The translations under genes and the position numbers were made by a program. Below, in pieces: positions 18,423 through 26,481 of a DNA stretch of 64,000 nucleotides. Below the pieces are notes generated by a model. The model worked only from the letters and a program-made list of their open reading frames with translations. It made no database searches and was not told the DNA's origin. Each line of letters begins with the position of its first letter. The stretch's first letter is position 1. Source of the stretch: JAPLMW01 sp964619675 (GTDB taxonomy: Bacteria; Planctomycetota; Phycisphaerae; Sedimentisphaerales; UBA12454); NCBI GenBank assembly GCA_964619675.1, contig CAZUEO010000006.1:22734-86733 (forward strand). Direction: 5' to 3'.

Positions 18423-19264
18423 TACTGATTCCGGATTTTTTTGGCAAAAATACTGTGAATCAGAAGGTCGAGTCTGGAAATAATCTCGGCCATTGAAGAC
18501 GGTCTTTTTTCCGGCTCTTCCCTTACACAGTCCATAACAAGATTTGAAACGCCTATTGGTATCCTTCGGCGGAGCTGATGTGGAGTGGGAAACTGGCGCT
18601 GACCGAGCATTGCTGAAATATCGTTCGACTGCGGTATAAGCGTCGGCACATTTTTGCCGGTAAGCGCCCAGTACATCGTCGCCCCGAGATTAAAAACATC
18701 TGTCCGCTGGTCGAGATGTTTTCTTTTAACCTGCTCCGGCGCAATGTAATCAGGTGTGCCCTGAATCCTCGGCTTTATAGTGCCGATTTTGCAGCCCTGG
18801 CCAAGGTCGATTATTTTTATAGCGCCGGATTCATTTATAAGGATATTGTTCGGCTTAATATCGCAGTGGATATAGCCCTGCTGATGCATCGCGTTTAGGC
18901 CGTCGGCAATCATCCGAAACACCAGCAGCACATCGCCAAGACTCAGATTTTTGTATTTTTCAAGGGTCTCGCCCTCGAACATCTCCATCGAAAGCAATAA
19001 CTCCTTGACCTTGAACATCTTACGGATTTTAATAAGTTTGTCGCATTTGCGTAAATACGGGTACTGAATTGCATTAGAAACCCTGTGTTCATTTATTATC
19101 TGCTCGAAAATACGGTGGTCTTCCGGCTTTTCATAGACCGCGCGTTTAAGAGCAACGGCATTGCCGCTTTCCTCATCCAGCGCAAGGTAAATTACGCTTC
19201 GGGCACCTGTGCCGAGCTTCTTAATTATCGTAAAACCGCTTAATTCGAGCCTGTCAACTGCCAT
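18422..19264 (-). CDS. serine/threonine protein kinase (Hanks type), no membrane segment
   Basis: A 280-residue stand-alone kinase domain. Glycine loop KLGTGARSV, catalytic Lys in VALKRA, HCDIKPNNIL (HRD-type with Cys), IIDLGQG replacing DFG by DLG, GTPDYIAPEQ and DVFNLGATMYWALTGK are all there, so activity is likely. The usual extracellular sensor and transmembrane helix are missing, so it should be cytoplasmic. First gene of the leftward operon. ATTATA on the plus strand at 19273-19278 gives a TATAAT box only 8 bp from the ATG, hinting at a leaderless transcript. Confidence 0.92.
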   Translation of the reverse strand: MAVDRLELSGFTIIKKLGTGARSVIYLALDEESGNAVALKRAVYEKPEDHRIFEQIINEHRVSNAIQYPYLRKCDKLIKIRKMFKVKELLLSMEMFEGETLEKYKNLSLGDVLLVFRMIADGLNAMHQQGYIHCDIKPNNILINESGAIKIIDLGQGCKIGTIKPRIQGTPDYIAPEQVKRKHLDQRTDVFNLGATMYWALTGKNVPTLIPQSNDISAMLGQRQFPTPHQLRRRIPIGVSNLVMDCVREEPEKRPSSMAEIISRLDLLIHSIFAKKIRNQ

Positions 19265-19435
19265 AAGCCAATATTATAACCAATTCAAACATATTTTTAA
19301 ACACACTTTACAACCGTTGAAAATATCCATTAAAATACCTATCAAGGCTGGAAAAGGGCGGCATAATACCTTGAATTTGGTGGTTTGTCCAGCTTTTAGC
19401 CTCTTTCCTGTTATGGTTATACAAAACAGTTATAC

Positions 19436-19465
19436 TTGACAAAGCAGCCAAAATTTGAAAGAATA
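19436..19465 (+). promoter_or_regulatory. candidate promoter for tRNA-Asn
   Basis: Perfect -35 TTGACA at 19436-19441, then AGAATA at 19460-19465 after 18 bp; the mature tRNA begins 17 bp later. The -10 box is weak but the position is right. Confidence 0.5.
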
Positions 19466-19482
19466 TTTGTCTTTGCAGCTAT

Positions 19483-19555
19483 TCCCCGATAGCTCAATTG
19501 GTAGAGCGAGCGGCTGTTAACCGCTAGGTCGTAGGTTCGAGCCCTACTCGGGGAG
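19483..19555 (+). tRNA. tRNA-Asn (GTT)
   Basis: A 73-nt cloverleaf: acceptor arm TCCCCGA/TCGGGGA with G discriminator, D-arm GCTCAATTGGTAGAGC, anticodon arm CGGCTGTTAACCG with anticodon GTT, and T-arm GTAGGTTCGAGCCCTAC. CCA is not encoded. A short open frame on the opposite strand is only the complement of this gene. Confidence 0.97.
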
Positions 19556-19592
19556 TTTATTAACGACAAGAGAGAATCCGCTTCCAGCGGAA

Positions 19593-19919
19593 TTAATAAC
19601 CAGAAGTCAATCCGCCCCACTGTTGCTTTACCAGATTCAAGGCAGATTTGAATTCACCATAGAGCCAGATGCTTATGGCAATAACCGCCACTGATACGAT
19701 AATTTTCGTTATGAGTTTATAGCGAGGATTAAACCACATAAGAGGCAGGGCAAAAGGCCCAACACACAATAAACCAATTACAAACCAATAAGTGGAAAAA
19801 TACCATTTCATTTTGGCCTCCGCCCCTGCCTGCACAGGGGTGGCATTCCCGGGCGGGGTCGCCGAAGCCAGTATGACCTGCAAGTCTAACTCTTTGCCGC
19901 AATAAGGACACTTTACCAT
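19593..19919 (-). CDS. small zinc-ribbon membrane protein
   Basis: 108 residues: CPYCGKEL at the N-terminus (one CxxC pair only, so a half zinc ribbon), a Pro/Ala/Gly linker (about 22-34), then two membrane helices (about 42-62 and 72-90). Such proteins are common in Planctomycetota, with no known job. The linker is encoded by a GC-rich palindrome (CCCCTG/CAGGGG at 19823-19840) unlike the rest of the gene and may be another small in-frame insertion. Confidence 0.7.
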   Translation of the reverse strand: MVKCPYCGKELDLQVILASATPPGNATPVQAGAEAKMKWYFSTYWFVIGLLCVGPFALPLMWFNPRYKLITKIIVSVAVIAISIWLYGEFKSALNLVKQQWGGLTSGY

Positions 19920-20034
19920 AATCTATTCTTCCATCGGATATATTATATATCGGGAAAAAAGGGCGAAAAGTAAAAGAAAAAAGGCATCCTGAACAACAAA
20001 AATCACTGTGGCTTGAAGCAAAAAGGCAGTTATA

Positions 20035-21081
20035 ATGGCGGCGATGGCTGAAATTAAACAACAACTCATTACGCTCGTATTAGGAAAAGTTACGCAGGAA
20101 CTGGCGGGTGAGGTGTTCAATCCCACCATTATCAAAAGCTCGCCGGTGTATTACAAAACCGCTGTGCCAAAACAGGTAATCGTCGGCCAGAAAAACCTCA
20201 CAATCGGCGGTCAAAATGTAACATTTCATCTGCGGGGATACCAGCCGGATGTGCTTCTTATACAAACAACAATAGATGTGGAAAACATATTTCACAAGGA
20301 GGATATTTTTTCACTCGAAAAGCAATCTTATGAGCATTCATACCGTATCCTGAAGGAATATGGCGGAGATTCGCTATTCAGCGAAGAATACTCGGTCTTC
20401 GCTGTTACCAATTATCAGCAAGACCCGGAAAAGTTTCTCAAACATCGCAACGTCATCGTTTCGCTTTTGAAATCAGAAATTCGGGACCTTGACCCGCAGG
20501 AGGTGCAATATACATTGGGCAGCAGGATAAAATACGGCAATAACGATTTGTCGATAATCGACTGGGACGGGGCATTCCTGTTTGATGCCGCCGGCGACAT
20601 CAAAGAAGACATAGAACTGCTGACACTCACAAATCTGCAGCTTCTCCGGTATAGAATTCTCGACCATCGGCTCGACAGCAGACTGGCGAGGATGGCGGAA
20701 CTGGTACACAATATACCGGTCGGCACAAAACGACTGCGAAGCAAAGATTTGGCTCAAAGAATGAAGGAGACTATGGAGATACGGATGGTCTCCATTTCGG
20801 AATTACAACGGCTGGAACGCGATATAAAGCTTATCGGCGACTGGTACTCGGCGAGGTTTTACGAACTGGCTGCGACGAAATTTAAAATCGACGAATGGAG
20901 AAAAACCATCCGCAACAAGCTCGAATCGCTGGAAGACACCTATTCGCTGGTTGTTGAGAACTTCACGGTCTCGATGAAACACCGCGTAGAATGGGCACAA
21001 ATCATCCTATTCTTTATTCTGCAAATAGGCTGGCTTGTCCTGCTTGTTGTCGAATTTTTGCAATATATGCAAAAAGAGTAA
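20035..21081 (+). CDS. RMD1/DUF155 family protein
   Basis: 348 residues ending in a membrane helix (about 322-345). The C-terminal third has the pattern of the RMD1/Sif2 (DUF155) family: a tryptophan-containing helix (LIGDWYSARFYEL), long helices ending KHRVEWAQIILFF, then a single hydrophobic anchor. Eukaryotic members are mitochondrial proteins linked to translation (RMND1); the bacterial function is unknown. It stands alone between the zinc-ribbon gene and the RRM gene. The start is MAAMAEIKQQ; the second Met (20044) is equally possible. Confidence 0.7.
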   Translation: MAAMAEIKQQLITLVLGKVTQELAGEVFNPTIIKSSPVYYKTAVPKQVIVGQKNLTIGGQNVTFHLRGYQPDVLLIQTTIDVENIFHKEDIFSLEKQSYEHSYRILKEYGGDSLFSEEYSVFAVTNYQQDPEKFLKHRNVIVSLLKSEIRDLDPQEVQYTLGSRIKYGNNDLSIIDWDGAFLFDAAGDIKEDIELLTLTNLQLLRYRILDHRLDSRLARMAELVHNIPVGTKRLRSKDLAQRMKETMEIRMVSISELQRLERDIKLIGDWYSARFYELAATKFKIDEWRKTIRNKLESLEDTYSLVVENFTVSMKHRVEWAQIILFFILQIGWLVLLVVEFLQYMQKE

Positions 21082-21145
21082 AAGCTGAACTACACCGGTA
21101 AAGCAACCCCGCCCTGTTATGAAATTACAAAGTATTGAAACGTAT

Positions 21146-21180
21146 ATTTGCCCGGGTCTTGTTTAAAAACCCGGGCAAAT
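21146..21180. terminator. bidirectional hairpin between convergent genes
   Basis: A 12-bp perfect stem (21146-21157 with 21169-21180, core GCCCGGG/CCCGGGC) and an 11-nt loop lie between the RMD1-like gene (ends 21081, plus) and the RRM gene (ends 21199, minus). It can serve both. Confidence 0.65.
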
Positions 21181-21198
21181 TCACAACTGATTTCTTTG

Positions 21199-21552
21199 TT
21201 AGTAACGGCTGCCGCCGCTGCGATAACCGCCTCTGCCGCCGCCGCCGCCGCCGCCGCCAAAACCGCCGCGACGCGGGCCTCTGCTACCGCCGCCGCCGCC
21301 GCCTCTGCTGCCCCGCTCATGAGCTTCATTGACCTTTACCGTCCTGCCGCCCAGGTCCTTATCATTCATTCCCTCAATGGCTGCCTGAGCCTCTTCTTTC
21401 GACGGCATTTCAACGAAACCGAAACCTCTCGATTCGCCGCTGAACTTATCCTTTATAATGCTTACAGACCCAATCTGACCATAAGCCTCAAAAGCCTGCC
21501 GCAACTGTTCTTCCGTCACCTCTCTCGCCAAATTACCTACATAAATGTTCAT
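21199..21552 (-). CDS. glycine-rich RNA-binding protein with one RRM
   Basis: 117 residues from the ATG at 21550-21552, preceded by TTTTGAGG; the longer frame from 21606 lacks an RBS. RNP2 is IYVGNL and RNP1 is SRGFGFVEM; the RRM fills residues 1 to about 80. The tail is arginine/glycine-rich (RGG-like, about 35 residues), as in cold-induced cyanobacterial Rbp proteins and planctomycete homologues. It probably binds single-stranded RNA. It is followed by the hairpin at 21146-21180. Confidence 0.93.
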   Translation of the reverse strand: MNIYVGNLAREVTEEQLRQAFEAYGQIGSVSIIKDKFSGESRGFGFVEMPSKEEAQAAIEGMNDKDLGGRTVKVNEAHERGSRGGGGGGSRGPRRGGFGGGGGGGGRGGYRSGGSRY

Positions 21553-21842
21553 CTCAAATACCTCAAAATAAAATTTAGAAAACTTTTGCCGAAACCCGGC
21601 TAACATTCCTGAAAATTGGAATTAAAAAAACATTTCAAATAACACTGCTGAATAAGAGATGACTTAGCGGAAGAACTCTAAAAAAATCCTGCATTTACAG
21701 CTATTCATCAGCCTATCGCGCAAATCTTTACCGGCACAATAATACTATCCCTGACTTTCCATAGCAACAAAATATTTTTTATTTTGGCAGTTTAGCGAGG
21801 CATTAAACGACCCAAAACGTCTTTTTTGCTTGTTTTGACCTG

Positions 21843-21911
21843 CCCTGTGAGACTTGCCCCGTTAGATGCGTTAGTTAGCTGCTTGGGGATGCTTCAGCTA
21901 TCTAACTGGGG
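21843..21911. repeat. flanking direct repeat with hairpin, left copy
   Basis: CCCTGTGAGACTTGCCCCGT at 21843-21862 recurs at 24042-24061 with one mismatch. In both copies its GCCCCG end opens a large hairpin closed by GGGG and followed by T-rich sequence. Here CCCC-GTTAGAT (21857-21867) pairs with ATCTAAC-GGGG (21900-21911), with an inner TAGCTG/CAGCTA stem. The interval 21553-22039 has no gene; this and the next repeat fill most of it. Confidence 0.6.
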
Positions 21912-21943
21912 TTTTCTATTCCGGGGGGTTTTCTTCGGTTAGT

Positions 21944-22005
21944 CCCGCACCAATTTGCTATTCAATCCCGCACCTTTTTTTTATTCAATAACCCGTTGGT
22001 GCGGG
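21944..22005. repeat. inverted repeat of the CCCGCACC family
   Basis: CCCGCACCAA at 21944-21953 is the exact inverse of TTGGTGCGGG at 21996-22005; a further CCCGCACC lies at 21967-21974. The outer sequence CCCGCACC-AATTTGCTA resembles CCCGCACC-TATTTGTA at the inverted repeat in front of murA (33713-33817), so the two are probably members of one miniature element family. Confidence 0.55.
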
Positions 22006-22039
22006 GTCCAGCTTTTTCAATTGCCACAATGGCCCTAAT

Positions 22040-22903
22040 TTATTCCGAGTTTATATTTTTCGCTATATTATTAACTAATTCTTTAAGCACTTGAGAATAT
22101 TCAGATATAGATTTCTCTTTTACTAAAATACCTTTATCGCTATGCATCCAATCGTTTGTATCAACATGAGGGTGATGGGCTGTAGGAATGCACAGCGAAA
22201 AACAATTTACATCTTGTTTAGCATAATAGTGCGATTCATCTGGCAATGCATTTTCAATACTTAAGAATATATTGCCAAGTATTGCTTTAAGATATACATT
22301 GAAATCTTCATTATTTCTAAATTTTAGCCTTAAACCAGTTTGATTATTTATAGAAGCATAGTAATTCTCTATAGTGAAAGGTTCACTGCTGTATCCTTTG
22401 TCTGTAACATCTAAAGTAATAACTAGTTCCGGTCGTTTTTGTTTCGAAAAATATTGAAATGTTTCAGCTGCTCCGCCAAATTTACTATTAGTCTCTTTAC
22501 TCTTAGTCTCTTCGTCCCCTGTAAATGATACAAGCACAGAGCTTGGAAGAGCATCTTCCTGCATCAGCTTTATTATAATAGCATTGCAGATTGAATTATC
22601 AAAAGTTCCCAACAACTCTTGTGAATTATATTTTCTTTGAAAATGCTTAGTATAGAGTGAATCCATATGGCAAGAAATAAGTATAAGTCCAGCTTGGCCT
22701 GTATAATCTTTTTTAGCATAAATCAAACTTAAACCTGTATCGCTTATAACGTTATATATAGAATTATTTAGTAAGGTTTTGATATTATCTTTTCGCGTAA
22801 GTACAGTAAACTCTGCGCCATTGTCGATACTTTCGACATTCACTTTTTCTAAAATCGTATCAAATGTTTTTTGCATAGTCTCAGAATTAACCAGATACAG
22901 CAC
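22040..22903 (-). CDS. M28/M42-like metallopeptidase, divergent
   Basis: 287 residues. Candidate two-metal ligands are spaced as in M28/M20/M42 aminopeptidases: SCHMDS (His79, Asp81), LLGTFDNS (Asp102), SFTGDEET (Glu131/Glu132), TLDVTD (Asp165), and a final His in MHSDKG. Length is on the short side and there is no signal peptide. The gene is clearly more AT-rich than its neighbours and sits, with the HNH-AP2 gene, between two copies of a direct repeat, so it may have been acquired. Target unknown. Confidence 0.65.
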   Translation of the reverse strand: MLYLVNSETMQKTFDTILEKVNVESIDNGAEFTVLTRKDNIKTLLNNSIYNVISDTGLSLIYAKKDYTGQAGLILISCHMDSLYTKHFQRKYNSQELLGTFDNSICNAIIIKLMQEDALPSSVLVSFTGDEETKSKETNSKFGGAAETFQYFSKQKRPELVITLDVTDKGYSSEPFTIENYYASINNQTGLRLKFRNNEDFNVYLKAILGNIFLSIENALPDESHYYAKQDVNCFSLCIPTAHHPHVDTNDWMHSDKGILVKEKSISEYSQVLKELVNNIAKNINSE

Positions 22904-23447
22904 CTATTTTGATTTTTGCTCTGTCATTTTTCGTTTTAATTTTTGATATTTGATTTATTGAAACATTGTTGCTGCCCCTCAAAGTATTACGACAAATTAT
23001 ACCCTTAAATTGGGCGGAAAACCATTAAAAAACAGCGTAGAGCGTAGAGCGTTTAGCGTTTAGGGGATAGGCGAGACGATTTCGCCGCGATGCTAATTAC
23101 AGGCCTTAGGTGGTAGGAAAAATCTGCGAAAATCCGCGCAATCCGTGGTTAATTTTTTTATTTTTTCCTTGACTTTTGTTCGCCAATTTGGTAAAATACC
23201 TATATAGTTAGATGAAAAGTTAATATTGCACGTAAGTCCTTATTCTTACGTAGAATAGGCCAATAATACCTCCGCGGTCCTGCCATCTTAAATTTAAAAT
23301 TAACAATTCAAGCAGTTTTATATCCTGAATCAAGATACAAAAAATAATAGAAGCAAAATGGTTGCAAGGCTCGTCAAGTTTACGTTGACCGTAAGACGAT
23401 AGACGAAACGAGCAGCGCAACCGTAACCGAAATACGAGGTTTTAATT
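22904..23447. other. gene-free interval with degenerate heptamer repeats and hairpins
   Basis: No convincing gene. At about 23033-23064 there is a run related to the 28.5-kb heptamer array (AGCGTAGAGCGTAGAGCGTT type), followed by a palindromic GGCGAGACGATTTCGCC segment. ACGTAAG/CTTACGT (23230-23236, 23245-23251) forms a small hairpin; the structured leader at 23360-23422 is listed separately. Confidence 0.5.
23360..23422 (+). ncRNA. structured leader ahead of the HNH-AP2 gene
   Basis: Three nested stems in 63 nt: GGTTGC/GCAACC (23360-23365, 23417-23422), GCTCGT/ACGAGC (23369-23374, 23408-23413), and an inner TTACG/CGTAA around TTGAC. It ends 26 bp before the ATG. It may be a cis-acting RNA structure or part of a mobile element; no known class is recognised. 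Confidence 0.4.
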
Positions 23448-24020
23448 ATGTCCAGAATCAAAATTAATTTTCAACTCCCGTGTCCGACATTCATCGAAAG
23501 AATCATTGTCTATTTTCTCCTGCGATACAGGAAGAAAAAATACGGCTATCCCTTTCGCCTAATCAAACTTACGCAAGGCAAATTCACTAAGGTTGACCCC
23601 GATGATTTCAAGAAATTGTCACAGTATGATTGGCAGCTTTTTGAAAACAAAAGCGGCAATCTATATGCTATCAGGATTGAAAATTTAAAATTTATTAAAA
23701 TGCACAGGGTTATTATGAATGCCCCGCCCGGCATAATCGTTGACCATAGAAATCACGATGGCCTCGATAACACTAAACGAAATCTGCGTTTTGCGACAAT
23801 TTCTCAGAATAACTGTAATGTTAAGAGAACAAAAAAGGGCAGTTCAAAATATAGAGGCGTCCATCTTGTAAAAGACACAGGAAGGTACAGGGCCATAATA
23901 AATTATAATAAAATATACAAACATTTAGGATATTTCGACAATGAGGAAGATGCCGCAAGGGCCTATGACGAGGCGGCGAAAATTTACCACGGTGAATTCG
24001 CTGTGCTGAATTTCTCTTAA
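23448..24020 (+). CDS. HNH homing-endonuclease-like protein with AP2 domain (copy 1)
   Basis: 190 residues. The HNH_3-type nuclease core is KMHRVIMNAPPGIIVDHRNH with the DGLDNTKRNLRFAT continuation (about residues 83-117); the AP2 DNA-binding domain SKYRGVHLVKD to GEFAVLNF fills about 132-189. This pairing is typical of free-standing homing endonucleases. The ATG follows a structured leader. A homologue sits 18 kb away (41360-41971). No host intron or intein was recognised around it. It lies inside the AT-rich island bounded by direct repeats. Confidence 0.88.
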   Translation: MSRIKINFQLPCPTFIERIIVYFLLRYRKKKYGYPFRLIKLTQGKFTKVDPDDFKKLSQYDWQLFENKSGNLYAIRIENLKFIKMHRVIMNAPPGIIVDHRNHDGLDNTKRNLRFATISQNNCNVKRTKKGSSKYRGVHLVKDTGRYRAIINYNKIYKHLGYFDNEEDAARAYDEAAKIYHGEFAVLNFS

Positions 24021-24041
24021 TCCCGCAACCGTGAGAGTTTA

Positions 24042-24091
24042 CCCCGTGAGACTTGCCCCGTGAAGTGCCTTTTAGGCTACTTCATCGGGGT
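24042..24091. repeat. flanking direct repeat with hairpin, right copy
   Basis: CCCCGTGAGACTTGCCCCGT at 24042-24061, then a hairpin CCCCG-GAAGT-GCC paired with GGC-ACTTC-CGGGG (24057-24091) followed by TGTTTTCC. It starts 22 bp after the HNH-AP2 stop and could act as its terminator. Sub-repeats beginning CCGTGA occur three times in a row here, and a CCTTTTAGGCTA...CATCGGGG block is repeated directly to about 24118. Confidence 0.6.
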
Positions 24092-24168
24092 GTTTTCCTT
24101 TTAGGCTATCTCATCGGGGCCAAAATGAATTATTAGAGGCAGCCTTAAGATTTGCCTTAATTTGACCT

Positions 24169-25770
24169 CTATGGATTGTAATATTTTGGTTCTATTTTAA
24201 GCCAGTTATCGGCGAACCGGGCAAAATCCAGCCAGTTGACCATACCATCGGCAATTATATCCGTATCTGGCCCGGCGGTCAGCCAATCAAGAGCCATTTG
24301 GCGCAAATCTAATTCGTCCACGATATAATCTATATTAAAATCGCCCGTAATCGGCGGCAAAATTTCAAAAGCTATGCCGTAATCACGGCTTTTCGAAGTA
24401 GTATTCCGCAAAGATACGGTATAATTACCGTCCGCAGGCAAAACCAAATCTATCTTCTCAAGATTGTCCACATCGTCAGTTTCGGAAAAAATGGTGTCTC
24501 CTGAAGGATTTTTGATTGTTACATCGAGATTAAATAGTGGCAGGTCCACGTTATAATTTGAACCGGCTTTATTAATTTTACGATTCCAGGCAACCGTAAA
24601 AATGAACCGTTCATTTTCTATACCGGCAAATTGATATTCATGCGTCTGATTTGAGCCTATATTTTCATAAGCCCACCCTGCTGTTGATGTAACTGTTGTG
24701 CCTCGGCTTATTCTGCCTGCATAAAGCGTTTGGTAAGCTCTTAATGCGTCAATTCTTCCATAACCTCTCTGGTAGTGCCAGGCATTATTAGGGTCAGCAG
24801 GATTTGTTAGACTACCTGCCTTGTCTTGAATATTAGGAAAAGTCGAATTGACTATTACTGCCTTTATAACCTCATTCTGGCCGTCATCCGGCCCTGTTGT
24901 CTGGTCGGCATATTCAAGCAGCAAAGCTGCAACGCCGCCAGTCTGAGGAACGGAAAAACTTGTAGCGCCATCTTTTATAGTAGTGTAGTAAGATGTATCG
25001 CTGCCAATGGAAGGCGTCGTCTGGCTGCTGCCCGGACAGGATATTTCCGGCTTTTTTCTGCCGTCGGTTGTGGGGCCGGGGTTTGATAGACTTCCGACTC
25101 TGAGATAAAAATTATTTGGCTCATCAATCAATGCCGCGGTTGTTATGCCGTTGTACGCATCACCGAAAACAGAAGGATATGATGAACCGTTGCCGCTTGC
25201 CAGCGCAAAAACAACATTATTATTATCTGCAAAATAATCATACATTAAGCTATAGGGACTTGAACCATTTGCGTCATCGGATAATGCTATCGCAGTAACG
25301 AACACCCTGCAATTATAAGTGCCAATTAACGATTCTAATGCATCTTCGACATAGCCGGTTGATATACCGCTATAATTGTTGACGACTCTTGCCGAATAAA
25401 GATTACAGTCCGGCGAGACGCCGATATCATTCGGATGGCCTGTCCAGCCTCTGCTTGCGATAATACCTGCGACCCATGTGTCATGTCCGGGCACATCACC
25501 GCCGGTATAGTTCACATCGCTTCCGGAGTAATCGAAATTGAAAACATGGACGCCATCTGAGTCGTTAAATGCTTCGTGTGTATCCCGGACGTTGCGAGCG
25601 CTGATTAGCCCGACATTTATTCCCTGTCCGGTATAGCCAAGTTCATGAACTGCCTGAGCATTTGAGCCGTTCTCTGCCGTCGAGCCTTGCAGGGCATAAA
25701 CACCGCTGCAAAAAACTGCCAATAACAGCGATATTATCAGACAATATCTATTTACAAACACCTTCTTCAT
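24169..25770 (-). CDS. secreted subtilase (S8) with C-terminal dockerin-like module
   Basis: 533 residues with a signal peptide (about 1-27, ending SGVYALQ). The peptidase domain keeps the histidine (GHDTWVAGI, consensus GHGTHVAG) and the serine (GATSFSVPQTGG). The catalytic aspartate position (VAVIDTG in the family) reads VGLISARN, so Asp appears replaced by Ser. A jelly-roll P-like domain follows (about 360-470). The last ~55 residues (GDFNIDYIVDELDLRQMALDWL and a second half DGMVNWLDFARFADNWL) form the dockerin-like calcium module also seen at 38953 and 48516. It may be weakly active or inactive. Confidence 0.85.
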   Translation of the reverse strand: MKKVFVNRYCLIISLLLAVFCSGVYALQGSTAENGSNAQAVHELGYTGQGINVGLISARNVRDTHEAFNDSDGVHVFNFDYSGSDVNYTGGDVPGHDTWVAGIIASRGWTGHPNDIGVSPDCNLYSARVVNNYSGISTGYVEDALESLIGTYNCRVFVTAIALSDDANGSSPYSLMYDYFADNNNVVFALASGNGSSYPSVFGDAYNGITTAALIDEPNNFYLRVGSLSNPGPTTDGRKKPEISCPGSSQTTPSIGSDTSYYTTIKDGATSFSVPQTGGVAALLLEYADQTTGPDDGQNEVIKAVIVNSTFPNIQDKAGSLTNPADPNNAWHYQRGYGRIDALRAYQTLYAGRISRGTTVTSTAGWAYENIGSNQTHEYQFAGIENERFIFTVAWNRKINKAGSNYNVDLPLFNLDVTIKNPSGDTIFSETDDVDNLEKIDLVLPADGNYTVSLRNTTSKSRDYGIAFEILPPITGDFNIDYIVDELDLRQMALDWLTAGPDTDIIADGMVNWLDFARFADNWLKIEPKYYNP

Positions 25771-25827
25771 TACCTCACTCCGATACAGGAAATTATAGCA
25801 GAAAACCCCCTAAAAATCAATGCAGAT

Positions 25828-26481
25828 TTACTGCTGCGGCTGTTTTAGCTCTTCTGCTTTTGGAAGGTCTTTTAAGTCATTAAGGCCGAATACTTCAAGA
25901 AATTTCCTCGTTGTGCCGTAAAGAAGGGGTCTGCCGAGGATTTCCGCCTTGCCGACAATCTTGACAAGGCCCTTATACATCAGCGAACGAATCAGCTCGC
26001 CGCAGGCAACGCCTCGAATAGATTCCACATCAGCCCTTATCACAGGCTGCTTGTAGGCAATTATAGCAAGAATCTCCAATGCGGCAGGAGTTAACTTACT
26101 ATCTCCCCGCTCTCGAAGGAGTTTTTTAAGCCAGACATTGTAGTCAGGCAACGTCATCATCTGAAAACCGCCTGCAATTTCCTCAATCCTGAATGCCCTG
26201 CCGCCTTGCTCATACTGCTGATTCAAGGTCTCAATACACTTTTTAACCTGCTTTGCTCCACCGTTAAGCTCAGCAATAGTAACAAGCCGTTCTACAGACA
26301 CCGGTTCATCAGAAGCAAATAGTATCGCTTCAATTACGGATTCAGTGGTTATCGATTTAGCCCCCGCCACAAGTGGCGGGGTTTCAAGACCGCCGTTTTC
26401 GGCGGCCGCTAAACTCTTATCCGAAATATCTGTTAAATCTGCTTCCTGCTGCTGAAATTCTTCACTCATATTCCTGTCCAT
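25828..26481 (-). CDS. scpB: segregation and condensation protein B
   Basis: Partner of SMC-ScpA in chromosome condensation. 217 residues with two winged-helix domains (EAILFASDEPVSVERL; then LTPAALEILAIIAYKQPVIRADVESIRGV), ending in the GRPLLYGTTRKFLEVFGL signature. Residues 23-42 (SLAAAENGGLETPPLVAGAK) are a low-complexity insert encoded by the 58-bp palindromic element at 26356-26413, in the unstructured tail before the first domain. The start overlaps the nif3-like gene by 16 bp. scpA is not in the window. Confidence 0.96.
   Translation of the reverse strand: MDRNMSEEFQQQEADLTDISDKSLAAAENGGLETPPLVAGAKSITTESVIEAILFASDEPVSVERLVTIAELNGGAKQVKKCIETLNQQYEQGGRAFRIEEIAGGFQMMTLPDYNVWLKKLLRERGDSKLTPAALEILAIIAYKQPVIRADVESIRGVACGELIRSLMYKGLVKIVGKAEILGRPLLYGTTRKFLEVFGLNDLKDLPKAEELKQPQQ
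26356..26413. mobile_element. in-frame palindromic element, copy A (in scpB)
   Basis: 58 bp bounded by TTTAGC and GCTAAA. Arm 1 is CCCCGCCAC/GTGGCGGGG; arm 2 is ACCGCCG/CGGCGGC with a TTTT loop. With the ends paired, it folds as a three-way junction. On the gene strand (minus) it reads LAAAENGG then TPPLVAGAK, almost the same frame as copy B in pabB. Flanks are A on the left and C on the right, as in the other two copies; no target-site duplication is seen. Confidence 0.85.

Noticed and set aside
19417..19620. Reading frame on the minus strand over tRNA-Asn
   Set aside because: It is the complement of the tRNA; the peptide (SPSRARTYDLAVNSRSLYQLSYRG region) is a well-known false product of tRNA genes.
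21148..21603. Ala-rich reading frame on the plus strand
   Set aside because: It is the shadow of the glycine-rich tail of the RRM protein on the other strand.
23221..24120. Group I intron around HNH-AP2 copy 1
   Set aside because: No interrupted gene on either side and no recognisable P/Q/R/S core; only short stems were found.
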